Notes: generated by a model not told the origin, from the sequence alone. A stretch of 64,000 nucleotides of DNA from JBBROS01 sp965213855 (GCA_965213855.1 CBDCAA010000009.1:1-64000); one strand, 5' to 3'; counted from the stretch's first letter, positions 1-8,814 are shown. Made by a program: numbers and translations.

Positions 1-137
1 ACGTCCACATCGACATTGGTCACGGCATCACCGTCCACGCCTCGATCACCAACGAAGCCATCGACGATCTCGTCCTGAAGGTCGGCGACGACGCCATTGC
101 CGTCATCAAGGCCTCCGACGTCATGGTCGCCAAATAG
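1..137 (+). CDS. C-terminal end of a Mop/TOBE-domain (molybdate/molybdopterin-binding) protein, partial
   Basis: The window opens inside a plus-strand reading frame whose last 44 codons end at a TAG at 135-137. The visible part ends in ITNEAIDDLVLKVGDD followed by AIAVIKASDVMVAK, the typical end of a Mop/TOBE domain, which binds molybdate or similar oxyanions in ModE, ModC and small molbindin proteins. Only the last half-domain is visible, so it cannot be said whether the whole protein is a regulator, a transport ATPase or a free molbindin. A molybdenum hydroxylase operon lies about 22 kb downstream, but no link is shown. Confidence 0.7.
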   Translation, partial: VHIDIGHGITVHASITNEAIDDLVLKVGDDAIAVIKASDVMVAK

Positions 138-238
138 CGCCAGCCCGCGCCAGCGGCCCGGCTGCCGGCACTCTGCCCTCGACTCTTCGCATCACCGACC
201 GGCTCCGCCCCATCCTCGACCATGCGGGCCTCGGCCTG

Positions 239-1441
239 GTGCTTCTGCTCCCGCTATTGCTGCTGCACACCCGGTCGGGCGCCGAGATCGTGATCGACGC
301 CGTCGGCATCCTGTTCCTGGCCTCGACCGCGCTCACCAACCGTTGGGCCTGGCTGCGGCAGGACTGGGTCGTGCTCGCCCTGCTCTGGTGGGGATGGCAG
401 CTGCTCTGCACCCTCCTCGCCGGCGCAGCGCCGGCCCGCATCCTGCAATCGGCCCTGCTGCTCCGCTTCCTGGTCTTCACCGCCGCGCTGCAGGTGCATG
501 TGCTGGCCGCTGGACGCGCCCGCCGCTGGTTCCTCGCCACGCTGTCCGTCATGACCGCCTACGTCGCCGGCCAGACCCTGCTGCAGTTCGCCACCGGCCA
601 TAACCTGTTCGGCGCGCCTCGCTTCGCCGATGGCTCGCTCACCGGCCCGTTCACCAAGCCCCGCGCCGGCCCGACCTTCACCCGGATGCTGTTTCCGCCC
701 TTGCTCGCCGCCGTCGGCCCGCTGCTCGCCCGGCGCACGCTCCCGGCCCGGGCCGCCGCCGCCGCCATCGCCCTCCTGGCCGTCGCCACCGCCGTGCTCA
801 TCGGCCAGCGCATGCCGCTCCTCCTGTTCGTGCTCGGGCTGGCGCTCGCCGCACTGTTCCTCCCCGCCCTGCGCCGCCTCGCCATCGTCGCCATCGTCGC
901 CAGCGCCGCCCTGGTTGCCGCGTCGGCCGTCATTGCGCCCCCGACCTTCTATCGCCTGGTCACGAAGTTCTCCGACCAAATGGAGCATTTCCCCAGCAGC
1001 CATTACGGCCAGATCGCCCGGCGCGCCCTCGTCATCGCCGGCCAGAACCCCTGGACCGGGTTGGGCTTCGACGCCTTCGACGTCGGCTGCCCCGATCCCC
1101 GCTACCAGCACGGCTGGTCCTGGCCGACCGACCCGGCGGACGACGGCGGCGGGGCCGCGATGTGCGTCGCCCACCCCCACAACCACTACCTCCAGGCCCT
1201 CGACGACGCAGGCATCCCCGGCCTGCTGCTGTTCGGCGCCCTGATCCTCGCCTGGCTCCGCCGCCTCGGACGCGGCCTCTGGCGCCGCCCGGACCCGCTC
1301 CGCGTCGGCCTATTCGTCGCCGCCATCATCCAGGAATGGCCGATCGCCTCCACCAGCCCGATCATCTCGCTCCCGATCGGCGGCTGGTTCTTCCTCCTCC
1401 TCGGGTTCGGCCTCGCCGTCGCAGATGCCGCTCGGGCCTGA
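239..1441 (+). CDS. O-antigen ligase family (WaaL/Wzy-like) polytopic membrane protein
   Basis: About 400 residues, with some ten hydrophobic segments separated by short arginine-rich loops and one large periplasmic loop near residues 235-320. That loop holds the motif GQNPWTGLGFDAF and a conserved-looking HPHNHYLQ string, which is the Wzy_C/O-antigen ligase signature. Members polymerise or ligate lipid-linked sugar chains at the periplasmic face of the inner membrane. The listed start is a GTG. In-frame sequence just upstream (LRITDRLRPILDHAGLGL) looks like genuine N-terminus, so the true start may lie 40-60 bases earlier at a rarer codon. A glycosyltransferase family 9 gene converges on it 3 bases away, which fits a surface-polysaccharide role. 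Confidence 0.75.
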   Translation: MLLLPLLLLHTRSGAEIVIDAVGILFLASTALTNRWAWLRQDWVVLALLWWGWQLLCTLLAGAAPARILQSALLLRFLVFTAALQVHVLAAGRARRWFLATLSVMTAYVAGQTLLQFATGHNLFGAPRFADGSLTGPFTKPRAGPTFTRMLFPPLLAAVGPLLARRTLPARAAAAAIALLAVATAVLIGQRMPLLLFVLGLALAALFLPALRRLAIVAIVASAALVAASAVIAPPTFYRLVTKFSDQMEHFPSSHYGQIARRALVIAGQNPWTGLGFDAFDVGCPDPRYQHGWSWPTDPADDGGGAAMCVAHPHNHYLQALDDAGIPGLLLFGALILAWLRRLGRGLWRRPDPLRVGLFVAAIIQEWPIASTSPIISLPIGGWFFLLLGFGLAVADAARA

Positions 1442-1444
1442 CGG

Positions 1445-2461
1445 TCAGCCGCGCGCCCCACCCAGCGCCACCCCGTCCAGCGCCGCCCCATCCAGCAACG
1501 CCGCCACCGCCGCGAGCACCCGGTCGGCCCCGAGATCAGCGAGATCAGCTTCCCGCAGCATCGTCGCCCACTCCCCGTTCGGCCCCCGCGGCGCCACCTG
1601 CGTCCAGGCATAGGCGCCCGAGAACAACGCCACCGTCGGCCCCCCCATCGCGCATGCCAGTTGCAGCGGCCCGGTGTCGTTGCCCACCACCACCACGGCC
1701 CCGGCCCCGAGGGCCGCGATGTCGAACATCGTCGTCCGCCCGGTCAGGTCCACCGCGCCCGGGCACGCCCGCCCGATCGCCGCCGCCAGCCCTGCCTCAT
1801 TCGGGCCGCCGACCACCACCGGTGTGACGCCGCGGCCCGTCAGCATCCGTGCCACCGTCCCATAGCCGGCCACCGGCCACCGCTTCGGGCTTCCCTCCCC
1901 CTTGCTGTCGCCCGGGATCAGCAACGCGTAGGGCGCCGCCACCCCATGCCGGCTCCCCCGCGCCACCAGCCACGCCCGGTCCGGCTCCGGGAACGCCGTC
2001 AACCCCGCCGCCAGCAATTGCTCCCGCTGCCGCTCCAGCGTGTGCATACCGTCCCGCGCCGGGTTGCGGTGCGGGAACGCGCTCCCCCGCGCGATCCCCG
2101 ACCACGGCGGCCGCCCCGCCAGCCGGAAGTACCGCCCCGACCGCCCCGACGTCTGCAGGTCATACACCCGATCGTGCCCACGCAGGATGCCGCGCAGCCG
2201 CCGCAACGCCCGCACGTCCCACCACGGCGGCCGCGTATCCACGTGCACCCCGTCGAACCACGGCGACCCGAGCGCCATCGCCTCGAACGGCGCCGTCGTC
2301 AGCAGCTCGATGCGCGCCTCCGGATGGTGCGCGCGGATGGCGGCGAAGCCGTGGAAGGCATGGATGAAATCCCCGAACGCGCCGAGCTTGATCACCAGAA
2401 CCCGCGTGTCCGCTGCCTCCCCGGCCTGCCTCGGCGGAAACCGCCGACCGTCGCGCCCCAT
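1445..2461 (-). CDS. glycosyltransferase family 9 (heptosyltransferase-like)
   Basis: A 338-residue protein that begins, after a short charged leader, with RVLVIKLGAFGDFIHA, the N-terminal signature of GT9 ADP-heptose:LPS heptosyltransferases. The C-terminal half has the nucleotide-sugar loop GNDTGPLQLACAMGGPTVALFSG and an earlier LLIPGDSKGEGSPKRWP, both typical of the family. It probably adds a sugar to the lipopolysaccharide core on the cytoplasmic side of the inner membrane. The ATG at 2459-2461 was chosen because AGGAGG lies 8 bases before it; a longer version starting at 2503 lacks such a site. Acceptor and donor cannot be read from sequence. It converges on the O-antigen ligase-like gene. 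Confidence 0.88.
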   Translation of the reverse strand: MGRDGRRFPPRQAGEAADTRVLVIKLGAFGDFIHAFHGFAAIRAHHPEARIELLTTAPFEAMALGSPWFDGVHVDTRPPWWDVRALRRLRGILRGHDRVYDLQTSGRSGRYFRLAGRPPWSGIARGSAFPHRNPARDGMHTLERQREQLLAAGLTAFPEPDRAWLVARGSRHGVAAPYALLIPGDSKGEGSPKRWPVAGYGTVARMLTGRGVTPVVVGGPNEAGLAAAIGRACPGAVDLTGRTTMFDIAALGAGAVVVVGNDTGPLQLACAMGGPTVALFSGAYAWTQVAPRGPNGEWATMLREADLADLGADRVLAAVAALLDGAALDGVALGGARG

Positions 2462-2605
2462 ACCACTCACCTCCTCCAGGCTCCGCCCGATACCGGCCGA
2501 CAAAGCTCCACGCCAGGAGAAACCGGCACGCCGGCCGCAGGTGAGCGGACATTTTCGCAGGAGGAGGCCCTGTCCACCACCTTCGGAAGCGGGGATGGAC
2601 CGTTC

Positions 2606-3823
2606 CTAGGCGAACAGGTCTTGCTGTTTCGGTTTGGGGGTGAGGCGGGCTTGGAGGGCGGGGCTGTCGAGTTGGGCGCCGGGGGTGTGGTCGGGCGTGG
2701 TGATGAAGGGAGCGATCTTCGACAAAGGGAGACGGAGGCGGGCGAGATCGTCCATGCGAAGGGTGCGGTGGCGGCGGGCCTGGAGCAGGCGGGTGACGGT
2801 TTTGACGCCAAGACCGGGGATGCGGAGCATTGCTTCGCGCGGGGCGCGGTTGATGTCGACGGGGAAGCGGTCGCGGTGCTGGAGCGCCCAGGCGAGCTTG
2901 GGGTCGATCGCGAGGTCGAGGTTGCCGGTCGTGTCGAGGGCGAGTTCGGCCGCGTCGAACTCATAGAACCGGAGCAGCCAGTCGGCCTGATACAGGCGGT
3001 GCTCGCGGACGAGCGGGGCCTTTTGCGGCGGCAGGATGGCACTTGCGTCGGGGATCGGGCTGAATGCGGAGTAGTAGACGCGCTTCAGGCCATAGCTGCC
3101 ATACAGGTTGGTGCTGAGGGCGAGGATGTCGCGGTCGCTGCTGGCATCGGCGCCGATGATCATCTGGGTGGATTGGCCAGCCGGTGCGAAGCGGGGCGCG
3201 CGCTTCTCGGCGCGGGCCTCGTCGATCTTGAGGCGCATGCGGCCCATTGTGCGGCGGATGCCGGACATGTCCTTTTCCGGGGCGAGGCGGCCGAGGCTGG
3301 CCTCGGTCGGGAGTTCGACGTTGATGCTGAGCCGGTCGGCCCAACGGCCGGCCTCGGCGAGCAGCTCCGGTGCGGCGTCGGGGATGGTTTTCAGGTGGAT
3401 GTAGCCGCGGAAGCCGTGGGTCTCGCGCAGCAGGCGGGCGACGCGGATGACCTGTTCCATGGTGTAGTCCGGGTTCTTGATGATGCCGGAGCTGAGGAAC
3501 AGGCCCTCGATACAGTTGCGGCGATAGAAGCCGAGGGTGAGGGTGACGACCTCCTCGGGCGTGAAGCGGGCACGCTGCACGCTGCTGCTGCGGCGGTTGA
3601 TGCAGTAGAGGCAGTCATAGACGCAGCTGTTGGTGAGCAGGATCTTGAGCAGGCTGATGCAGCGGCCGTCCGGGGCGTAGGCGTGGCAGATGCCCATGCC
3701 CTCGGTGCTGCCGATCCCGGTCGTCTGGCCGGCCGAGGACCGTTTCGCGGTGCCGGACGAGGCGCAAGAGGCGTCGTACTTGGCGGCGTCGGCGAGGATC
3801 TCGAGCTTCTTGAGCAGGTCCAT
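2606..3823 (-). CDS. radical SAM protein of the putative DNA modification/repair family
   Basis: A 405-residue protein starting MDLLKKLEILADAAKYDASC, with the radical SAM cluster motif CxxxCxxC in NSCVYDCLYC near residue 70. Near residue 330 it has a helix-hairpin-helix DNA-binding segment, DINRAPREAMLRIPGLGVKT. This combination is that of the family named putative DNA modification/repair radical SAM protein (TIGR03916 in my memory), usually encoded beside a uracil-DNA-glycosylase-like partner. No such partner is adjacent here. The start matches family N-termini; an in-frame ATG 51 bases further upstream is less likely. A palindrome, GAAC-N4-GTTC, sits directly before the start codon. Substrate and reaction are unknown. 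Confidence 0.85.
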   Translation of the reverse strand: MDLLKKLEILADAAKYDASCASSGTAKRSSAGQTTGIGSTEGMGICHAYAPDGRCISLLKILLTNSCVYDCLYCINRRSSSVQRARFTPEEVVTLTLGFYRRNCIEGLFLSSGIIKNPDYTMEQVIRVARLLRETHGFRGYIHLKTIPDAAPELLAEAGRWADRLSINVELPTEASLGRLAPEKDMSGIRRTMGRMRLKIDEARAEKRAPRFAPAGQSTQMIIGADASSDRDILALSTNLYGSYGLKRVYYSAFSPIPDASAILPPQKAPLVREHRLYQADWLLRFYEFDAAELALDTTGNLDLAIDPKLAWALQHRDRFPVDINRAPREAMLRIPGLGVKTVTRLLQARRHRTLRMDDLARLRLPLSKIAPFITTPDHTPGAQLDSPALQARLTPKPKQQDLFA

Positions 3824-3824
3824 A

Positions 3825-3836
3825 GAACAGATGTTC
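3825..3836. promoter_or_regulatory. GAAC-N4-GTTC palindrome before the radical SAM repair gene
   Basis: The bases AGAACAGATGTTCT at 3824-3837 form a perfect inverted repeat with 5-base arms and a 4-base spacer, one base upstream of the minus-strand start codon at 3823. GAAC-N4-GTTC resembles the LexA box of Gram-positive bacteria, whereas the classic alphaproteobacterial LexA box is a direct repeat, GTTC-N7-GTTC. Its place at a DNA repair gene suggests a damage-responsive or other operator, but chance is not excluded. Confidence 0.35.
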
Positions 3837-3903
3837 TCCTGGAGATCACGTGAGGGGGCAAGAACGATTTTCAACGGAGCGGTTGGGGTTTACAGGTCGG
3901 GGG

Positions 3904-5652
3904 ATGAACGATGCGGTGGGCTACGCGACTGTCGAGGGTGCTACGGCGCCGAACTTCTCGATGGATGGGCGGACGCTGTTCCATCTGCGGGGGAGCGGGC
4001 TGGCGCAGGTCCGGGCACTGGACCTGCAGACTGGGGCGAGCCGGCAGCTGGCGGCGCATGACGAACGGGTCAGCGTGCTGCGGCGGGCGCCGGGGGACGA
4101 TCGGCTGGTTTATGCGATCGATGCGGGCGGGGACGAGCGGCATCAGCTCTGGCTGTGGGAGGACGGGGTTTCGCGGGTGCTGACCACGGCGCCGAGGGTC
4201 GTCCATGGGCTGGGGGCGTGGTCGCCGGACGGCACGCGGGTGAGCTTTTCCGCCAACGACCGGGAAGAGGCGCATTTCGACCTGGTCGTCATGGACGTGG
4301 CGTCGGGCGCGCGGATGCGGGTGGCGGAGGGGGTTAACGAGGCCGTGGCGGGGCCGTGGCGCAAGGACGGGGAGCGGATGCTGTTCGTGCAGGAGCGCGG
4401 CACCGGGGATGTGCGGCCGTTCGTGGTGGGGATCGAGGGCGAGATGGAGGCGGTGCCGCGGCGTGGGGCCGGGCGGTTCGCGAGCCTGCGGTGGGATGGG
4501 GCGGGGCTGCTGGGGCTGGTCGAGGTGGACGAATTCATGGCGCTGTGCCGGGTAGCGCCCGAGACCGGGGCGATCGAGTTGGAGTACGGGGCGCGTCTGC
4601 CCGATGGGGCCGGGCGGGACGTGGACGGATGGGCGCTGTCGAGCGGCGGGATGCTGGCGACTGTGGAGAACGATGGCGGGTATTCGATGCTGCGGGTGGG
4701 GGCTCGCGGAGCAGAGCGGGCGGTGGTGGCGCTGCCGGAGGGCGTGGTTGCGGACCTGGCCTGGAGTTTCGATGGGCGGCTGGCCTTTGCGCTGAGTGGG
4801 CCGACGCGGCCTTCGGGGCTGTGGGTGTGGGAGGATGGGGCGGCTCGGGCCGTGTGGGAGCCGGCGTGCGAGGTCCCGGTGCGGGATTTCGAGCGGGTGG
4901 CGTGGACGAGCTTCGACGGGCTGCGGGTCGAGGGGTGGTTCGCGGTGCCGGAGGGGGACGCGCCCGCTGCGGGGTGGCCGGCCGTGGTGTGGGTGCATGG
5001 CGGGCCGGCGTCGCAGGCACGCGGCGAATTCCGGGCTGACATGCAGGCGCTGCTGGCGCAGGGCTACGCGGTGCTGATGCCGAACGTGCGCGGCAGCACG
5101 GGATACGGGCGCGCGTTCATGGACGCGGACGACGTCGAGCGGCGGCTGGATGCAGTGCACGACCTGGCGGCCGGGCGGGCCTGGCTGGCGGCGCAGCCCG
5201 CGATCGACCCGGCGCGGATCGCGGTCATGGGGCAGTCCTATGGCGGCTACATGGTGCTGGCGGCGGTCACGGAGTATCCGGCGCTGTGGCGGTGCGCGAT
5301 CGATCTATACGGCATCGCCGACTTCGGGACCTTGCTGGCGGGGACGGGGCCGTGGCGGCGAGGGCACCGAGCGGCGGAGTACGGGGATCCGGTGCGGCAT
5401 CGGGCCTTGTTCGACCGGATCTCGCCGATCCGGCACGTGGACCGGATCGCGGTGCCGATGCTGCTGCTGCATGGGACGCGCGACCCGCGGGTGCCGTTCT
5501 CGGAAAGCGAGCAGGTTCATGCGGCGTTGCGGGCGCATGACAGAGAGGTCGTGTTCGAGGTGTTCGACTATGCCGGGCACGGGTTCGTGCGGCCCGACGA
5601 CAAGGCGCGGGTGCTGCGGACGGTGGCGGCCTTCCTGGCGGCGCACCTGTGA
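3904..5652 (+). CDS. S9 family (prolyl oligopeptidase-like) serine peptidase
   Basis: 582 residues in two parts. The first, about 1-330, is WD/beta-propeller-like with repeats such as WSPDGTRVSFS and WSFDGRLAFA. The second is a C-terminal alpha/beta hydrolase. The catalytic serine is in GQSYGGY, with the oxyanion region HGGPASQARGEF before it, the aspartate in HGTRDPRVP and the histidine in YAGHGF near the end. This is the acylaminoacyl-peptidase/dipeptidyl-peptidase type, which cleaves short peptides. No signal peptide is visible, so it is probably cytoplasmic. The next gene, a DMT transporter, overlaps it by four bases (GTGA), so the two are probably co-transcribed. Confidence 0.88.
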   Translation: MNDAVGYATVEGATAPNFSMDGRTLFHLRGSGLAQVRALDLQTGASRQLAAHDERVSVLRRAPGDDRLVYAIDAGGDERHQLWLWEDGVSRVLTTAPRVVHGLGAWSPDGTRVSFSANDREEAHFDLVVMDVASGARMRVAEGVNEAVAGPWRKDGERMLFVQERGTGDVRPFVVGIEGEMEAVPRRGAGRFASLRWDGAGLLGLVEVDEFMALCRVAPETGAIELEYGARLPDGAGRDVDGWALSSGGMLATVENDGGYSMLRVGARGAERAVVALPEGVVADLAWSFDGRLAFALSGPTRPSGLWVWEDGAARAVWEPACEVPVRDFERVAWTSFDGLRVEGWFAVPEGDAPAAGWPAVVWVHGGPASQARGEFRADMQALLAQGYAVLMPNVRGSTGYGRAFMDADDVERRLDAVHDLAAGRAWLAAQPAIDPARIAVMGQSYGGYMVLAAVTEYPALWRCAIDLYGIADFGTLLAGTGPWRRGHRAAEYGDPVRHRALFDRISPIRHVDRIAVPMLLLHGTRDPRVPFSESEQVHAALRAHDREVVFEVFDYAGHGFVRPDDKARVLRTVAAFLAAHL

Positions 5653-6566
5653 GCTGGATGTGGCGGAGCGGCCCGGCGCTGATGACGGCATGCATGATGC
5701 TGTGGGCCGGCAGCGTTGTTTCGGGCCGGGCGGCGGCCGGGGAAATCCCGCCCGCGCTGTTCACCGCGGTGCGCTGGTGCGGCGCGCTGCTGCTGGCGCT
5801 GCCGCTGGCGTGGGGGCATTTGCGGGCGGATTGGCCGGCGTTGCGAGCGCGGTGGTGGGTGGTGGGTGTGCTGGGGCTGTTGGGCGTCGCGGTGTACAAC
5901 AGCCTGGTCTATCGCGGATTGCACGACACGACGGCGGTGAATGCGCTGCTGCTGCAGTCCTCGGCGCCGCTGCTGATCCTGGTTGTCGCGTTCCTGCTGT
6001 TCGGGCAGCGGCCGGGCTGGGTGGAGGTGGTGGCGATCCTGGTGTCGGTCGCGGGGGTGGTGGTGATCGCGGCCGAGGGATCGCTGCACACCCTGCGGCA
6101 GTTGCGGTTCAACCCGGGGGACGGGTTGGTGCTGCTGGCGATGGTTGCGTATGCGGCGTACTCGGCGGTGTTGCGGATCAAGCCGGCGGTGCATCCGATG
6201 AGCCTGCTGGCGGCGACGATGGTGGTGGGGGATGTGGTGCTGATCCCGCTGGCGTGGGCGGAGCATGCGGCGGGGGGACGGCTGGTGGTGACCGTGCTGT
6301 CAGTGTCGTCGCTGGTGTATGCGGTGATCGGGCCGGCGTTCCTGGCGTATCTGTGCTTCAACCGGGGGGTGGAGCTGCTGGGTGCGGCGCGGGCCGGGCA
6401 GTTCACGCATCTGATGCCGGCGTTCGGGATCGTGCTGGCGGTGCTGTTCCTGGGGGAGCGGTTGCATGTGTATCATTTGGCGGGGATGGCGTTGATCGGG
6501 GCGGGGCTGGTGTTGGCGGACCGGTCGGCGCGGGGGCGGCTGGGCATGCAGGCCAAGCGGGTTTGA
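5649..6566 (+). CDS. EamA/DMT family transporter
   Basis: A 305-residue membrane protein with ten predicted hydrophobic segments in two halves, each an EamA repeat. Landmarks are VYNSLVYRGLHDTTAVNALLLQSSAPL in the first repeat and HLMPAFGIVLAVLFLGERL in the second, as in RhaT/YdcZ-like drug/metabolite exporters. The start is a GTG whose last two bases are part of the TGA stop of the peptidase gene (GTGA overlap). It may export an amino acid or metabolite; the substrate is unknown. The gene is strongly G-biased at third codon positions, like its plus-strand neighbours. Confidence 0.87.
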   Translation: MSWMWRSGPALMTACMMLWAGSVVSGRAAAGEIPPALFTAVRWCGALLLALPLAWGHLRADWPALRARWWVVGVLGLLGVAVYNSLVYRGLHDTTAVNALLLQSSAPLLILVVAFLLFGQRPGWVEVVAILVSVAGVVVIAAEGSLHTLRQLRFNPGDGLVLLAMVAYAAYSAVLRIKPAVHPMSLLAATMVVGDVVLIPLAWAEHAAGGRLVVTVLSVSSLVYAVIGPAFLAYLCFNRGVELLGAARAGQFTHLMPAFGIVLAVLFLGERLHVYHLAGMALIGAGLVLADRSARGRLGMQAKRV

Positions 6567-6576
6567 GGGGTCAGGC

Positions 6577-6999
6577 GTGCCGACATCGAAACATCGGAAG
6601 AAGGGGCAGGCGCGCGCGGTGAAACGCCCGGGCAAGGCGCGGGTGAAGAAGGAGCTTGCGTGGGAGGTGCAGCAGCGGCGGTTGGAGGATCTGGCCTTCG
6701 AGATGGTGGGGGCGGACGCGCTGGCGGACGATGTCTTCGACTTGATGAGTTACGCGCTGGAGTTGGTGCTGGACGAGGTGCTGGCGTTCGGCGTGTCGGG
6801 CGAGAGCCTGGTGCCGCGGATCGGGTCTCGGCAGGCGGTGGTGGAGGCGTTCCTGGCGGAGTTCGAGGGAGACGACACGGTGGTGGGGATGGACCGCGCG
6901 GCGATCGAGGGCGCGCTGGCGCGGTATGCGTCGTGCGGGTTCCTGCGCTTCGAGGAGGACCAGGTTTTCTTGGCGGTGGATGTACCTGGATGGGGTTAG
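6577..6999 (+). CDS. conserved-looking small protein of unknown function
   Basis: 140 residues from a GTG start ten bases after the EamA gene, so probably the third gene of the same transcript. The N-terminal 30 residues are lysine- and arginine-rich (SKHRKKGQARAVKRPGKARVKKE). They are followed by a predicted all-helical, acidic body including DALADDVFDLMSYALELVLDEVLAF and a C-terminal GFLRFEEDQVFLAV. No signal peptide or membrane segment is seen. I do not recognise the family. The basic leader could contact nucleic acid, but that is only a composition argument. Confidence 0.55.
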   Translation: MPTSKHRKKGQARAVKRPGKARVKKELAWEVQQRRLEDLAFEMVGADALADDVFDLMSYALELVLDEVLAFGVSGESLVPRIGSRQAVVEAFLAEFEGDDTVVGMDRAAIEGALARYASCGFLRFEEDQVFLAVDVPGWG

Positions 7000-7031
7000 C
7001 AGTGCAGCGGTGCCCCATCCACGCGAGAGCA

Positions 7032-7057
7032 GACGGTGTGACGGCGGGCACACCGTC
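7032..7057. terminator. perfect hairpin between convergent genes
   Basis: GACGGTGTG and CACACCGTC (9-base arms) flank an 8-base loop. The hairpin sits between the end of the small gene at 6999 and the end of the converging glutathione transferase gene at 7097. There is no T tract, so if it ends transcription it is not a classic intrinsic terminator. Confidence 0.4.
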
Positions 7058-7096
7058 GCTACGCAATCTTCCACAGCGGCCGCTTGTGCTCCAGCG

Positions 7097-7963
7097 CTAA
7101 CTCGGCACGTCGAGCTTGTCCTGCGTGCGCGTTTCGAAGTCCGACGCGGCATGGCGTTCGCGGAGCTGCGAATGGGGCTCGCCCGTGATCTTGTTGACCA
7201 TGACCGCGCGCTTGGCCGCGGGGCGGCGCTCGATCGCATCCGTCCAGCGAGCGAGGTGCGCATAGTCCTGCACTGCGAGGAACTTGGCAGCCGCGCCATA
7301 TAAGCGGCCCTTCATCAACGCCCCGTACCACGGCCAGACGGCCATATCGGCGATCGTGTAGTCGGGGCCGGCGAGATACTCGGACCCGGCTAGGCGCCGG
7401 TTCAAGACGTCCAACTGGCGCTTGGTCTCCATCGCGAACCGGTCGATCGCGTATTGGTTTTTCTCCGGCGCGTAGGCGTAGAAGTGGCCGAACCCGCCGC
7501 CGAGATAGGGGCCGGCGCCCATCTGCCAAAACAGCCACGAAAGGCACTCCGCGCGGGTGTGGTCCACTGGGAGGAACGCGCCGAACTTCTCCGCCAGGTA
7601 AAGCAGGATCGCGCCTGACTCGAATACGCGGACAGGCTGGGGACCGCTCCGGTCATGCAGCGCTGGGATCTTGGAGTTGGGGTTCACGGCCACGAACCCG
7701 CTGCCGAACTGGTCGCCTTTGGAGATCTCGATCAGCCACGCGTCATACTCGGCGCCGCCGTGACCGGCCGCGAGCAGTTCCTCGAGCATCAGCGTGGCCT
7801 TCACGCCGTTGGGAGTGGCCTGCGAGTAGAGCTGCAAAGGGTTTTGCCCGACAGGCAATTCCTTCTCGTGCGTGGCGCCGGCAACGGGGCGGTTGATGCT
7901 GGCGAACCGGCCGGCGGGATTCTCCGGCGGCGTCCAAATCTCTGGCGGTGTGTAGTCGGTCAT
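7097..7963 (-). CDS. yghU: YghU-type glutathione S-transferase / disulfide-bond oxidoreductase
   Basis: 288 residues. A leader PPEIWTPPENPAGRFASINRPVAG precedes a thioredoxin-like domain, with NPNSKIPALHD (cis-proline loop) and RVFESGAILLYLAEK (glutathione gamma-glutamyl site). A helical C-terminal GST domain follows, containing GPDYTIADMAVWPWYGAL. This arrangement matches E. coli YghU, a GST-fold enzyme that binds two glutathiones and reduces disulfides. It should be cytoplasmic. It stands alone, with no linked gene on its strand for 430 bases upstream. Confidence 0.9.
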   Translation of the reverse strand: MTDYTPPEIWTPPENPAGRFASINRPVAGATHEKELPVGQNPLQLYSQATPNGVKATLMLEELLAAGHGGAEYDAWLIEISKGDQFGSGFVAVNPNSKIPALHDRSGPQPVRVFESGAILLYLAEKFGAFLPVDHTRAECLSWLFWQMGAGPYLGGGFGHFYAYAPEKNQYAIDRFAMETKRQLDVLNRRLAGSEYLAGPDYTIADMAVWPWYGALMKGRLYGAAAKFLAVQDYAHLARWTDAIERRPAAKRAVMVNKITGEPHSQLRERHAASDFETRTQDKLDVPS

Positions 7964-8393
7964 GACGGCATCTCCGATGATCGAGAGACTGAACGCCGGA
8001 TGGCGACGCCGGTTGGCGTGCCATCAAGCGGGCATGGGATGGAACACGCGTCGGCGATCGGCCAATCGGGCGCATCATACCGTAAACGTGAGCACGCCTC
8101 GCGATAGTTCCGGTCAAGTCGCGATAGCGATGAGCGAGCCGGTTCGGGCGTGGAATGCTAGCCCGTGTCGCTCGGTGGCCGGAAGGGTGGATCCCGATGC
8201 GGACGTTGCTTGCACTCCGGCTCGCCCGCTCAGGCGAGCAGGCGCTTGGCGCTCGGGGCGGCCTGGGCTTGCAGGCACCCACACCGCTGGACGGCGGCTT
8301 CGATCCACGCAGGTGCGATCCGGCAGCTCCCGATCGAGGGCCACGTCCGCTTGTGGATCGGCCGCTCGTTTGGCTCGGACTTGCCCGGCGAGC
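7964..8393. other. 430-base intergenic stretch, no supported gene
   Basis: This stretch lies upstream of the YghU gene and downstream of a small minus-strand gene. Open frames here give proteins rich in Arg, Pro and Ser with no recognisable motif, so none is called. A 9-base direct repeat, TCGCGATAG, occurs twice close together near 8100-8130. The promoter of the YghU gene must lie at its left end, but no clear -35/-10 pair can be defended. Confidence 0.5.
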
Positions 8394-8693
8394 TCAACGG
8401 TCCAACCCGGTGTCCGGCCGCGTCGCAGCAAGATCGGTTTCGAGGCTGGTCCTGATCCGGCTCAAGAGCTCCAATACGCCGCGGCGCCGTTGCTCGGACA
8501 CGTCCGGCGCCGGCGCCTCCCGCCGCACTTCGATTGCGGTGCGAACGATGTCCACCGCCTCGGCGCAGCTCAGCGTGGATGTCTCGACGAGGGCGTGCAG
8601 CGTGCCCTCGGCGAGGAGGAGCGCGGCGCGGCCGTGCGCGTCGGGTTCGGGCATGACGGGCGGAGGCGTGTCCTTGTCGGTCCTGATTGTCAT
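8394..8693 (-). CDS. small hypothetical helical protein
   Basis: 99 residues from an ATG at 8691-8693, beginning MTIRTDKDTPPPVMPEPDAHG. After a proline-rich leader it appears helical (LLLAEGTLHALVETSTLSCAEAVDIVRTAIEVRREAP), then a second helix with LELLSRIRTSLETDL. No signal peptide or membrane segment is seen. I do not recognise it. It is divergent from the Crp/Fnr regulator gene that starts 121 bases away, so the two may share a control region. Confidence 0.5.
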   Translation of the reverse strand: MTIRTDKDTPPPVMPEPDAHGRAALLLAEGTLHALVETSTLSCAEAVDIVRTAIEVRREAPAPDVSEQRRRGVLELLSRIRTSLETDLAATRPDTGLDR

Positions 8694-8814
8694 GGGGCGC
8701 CCCCGATCATCAGGCGGGAGCACGGCCGGTGGGTCGGCTCTGTCTCCCTGCCGTTGGCGCCTGGGTCCGAGTGCCGACGATGCACGTGCATAGTCTCCCC
8801 GCGCGACCCGTGCC

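Noticed and set aside
8155..8793. Plus-strand frames between the YghU and Crp/Fnr genes
   Set aside because: The products are Arg/Ser/Pro-rich without motifs or a ribosome site, and they overlap a better minus-strand candidate.
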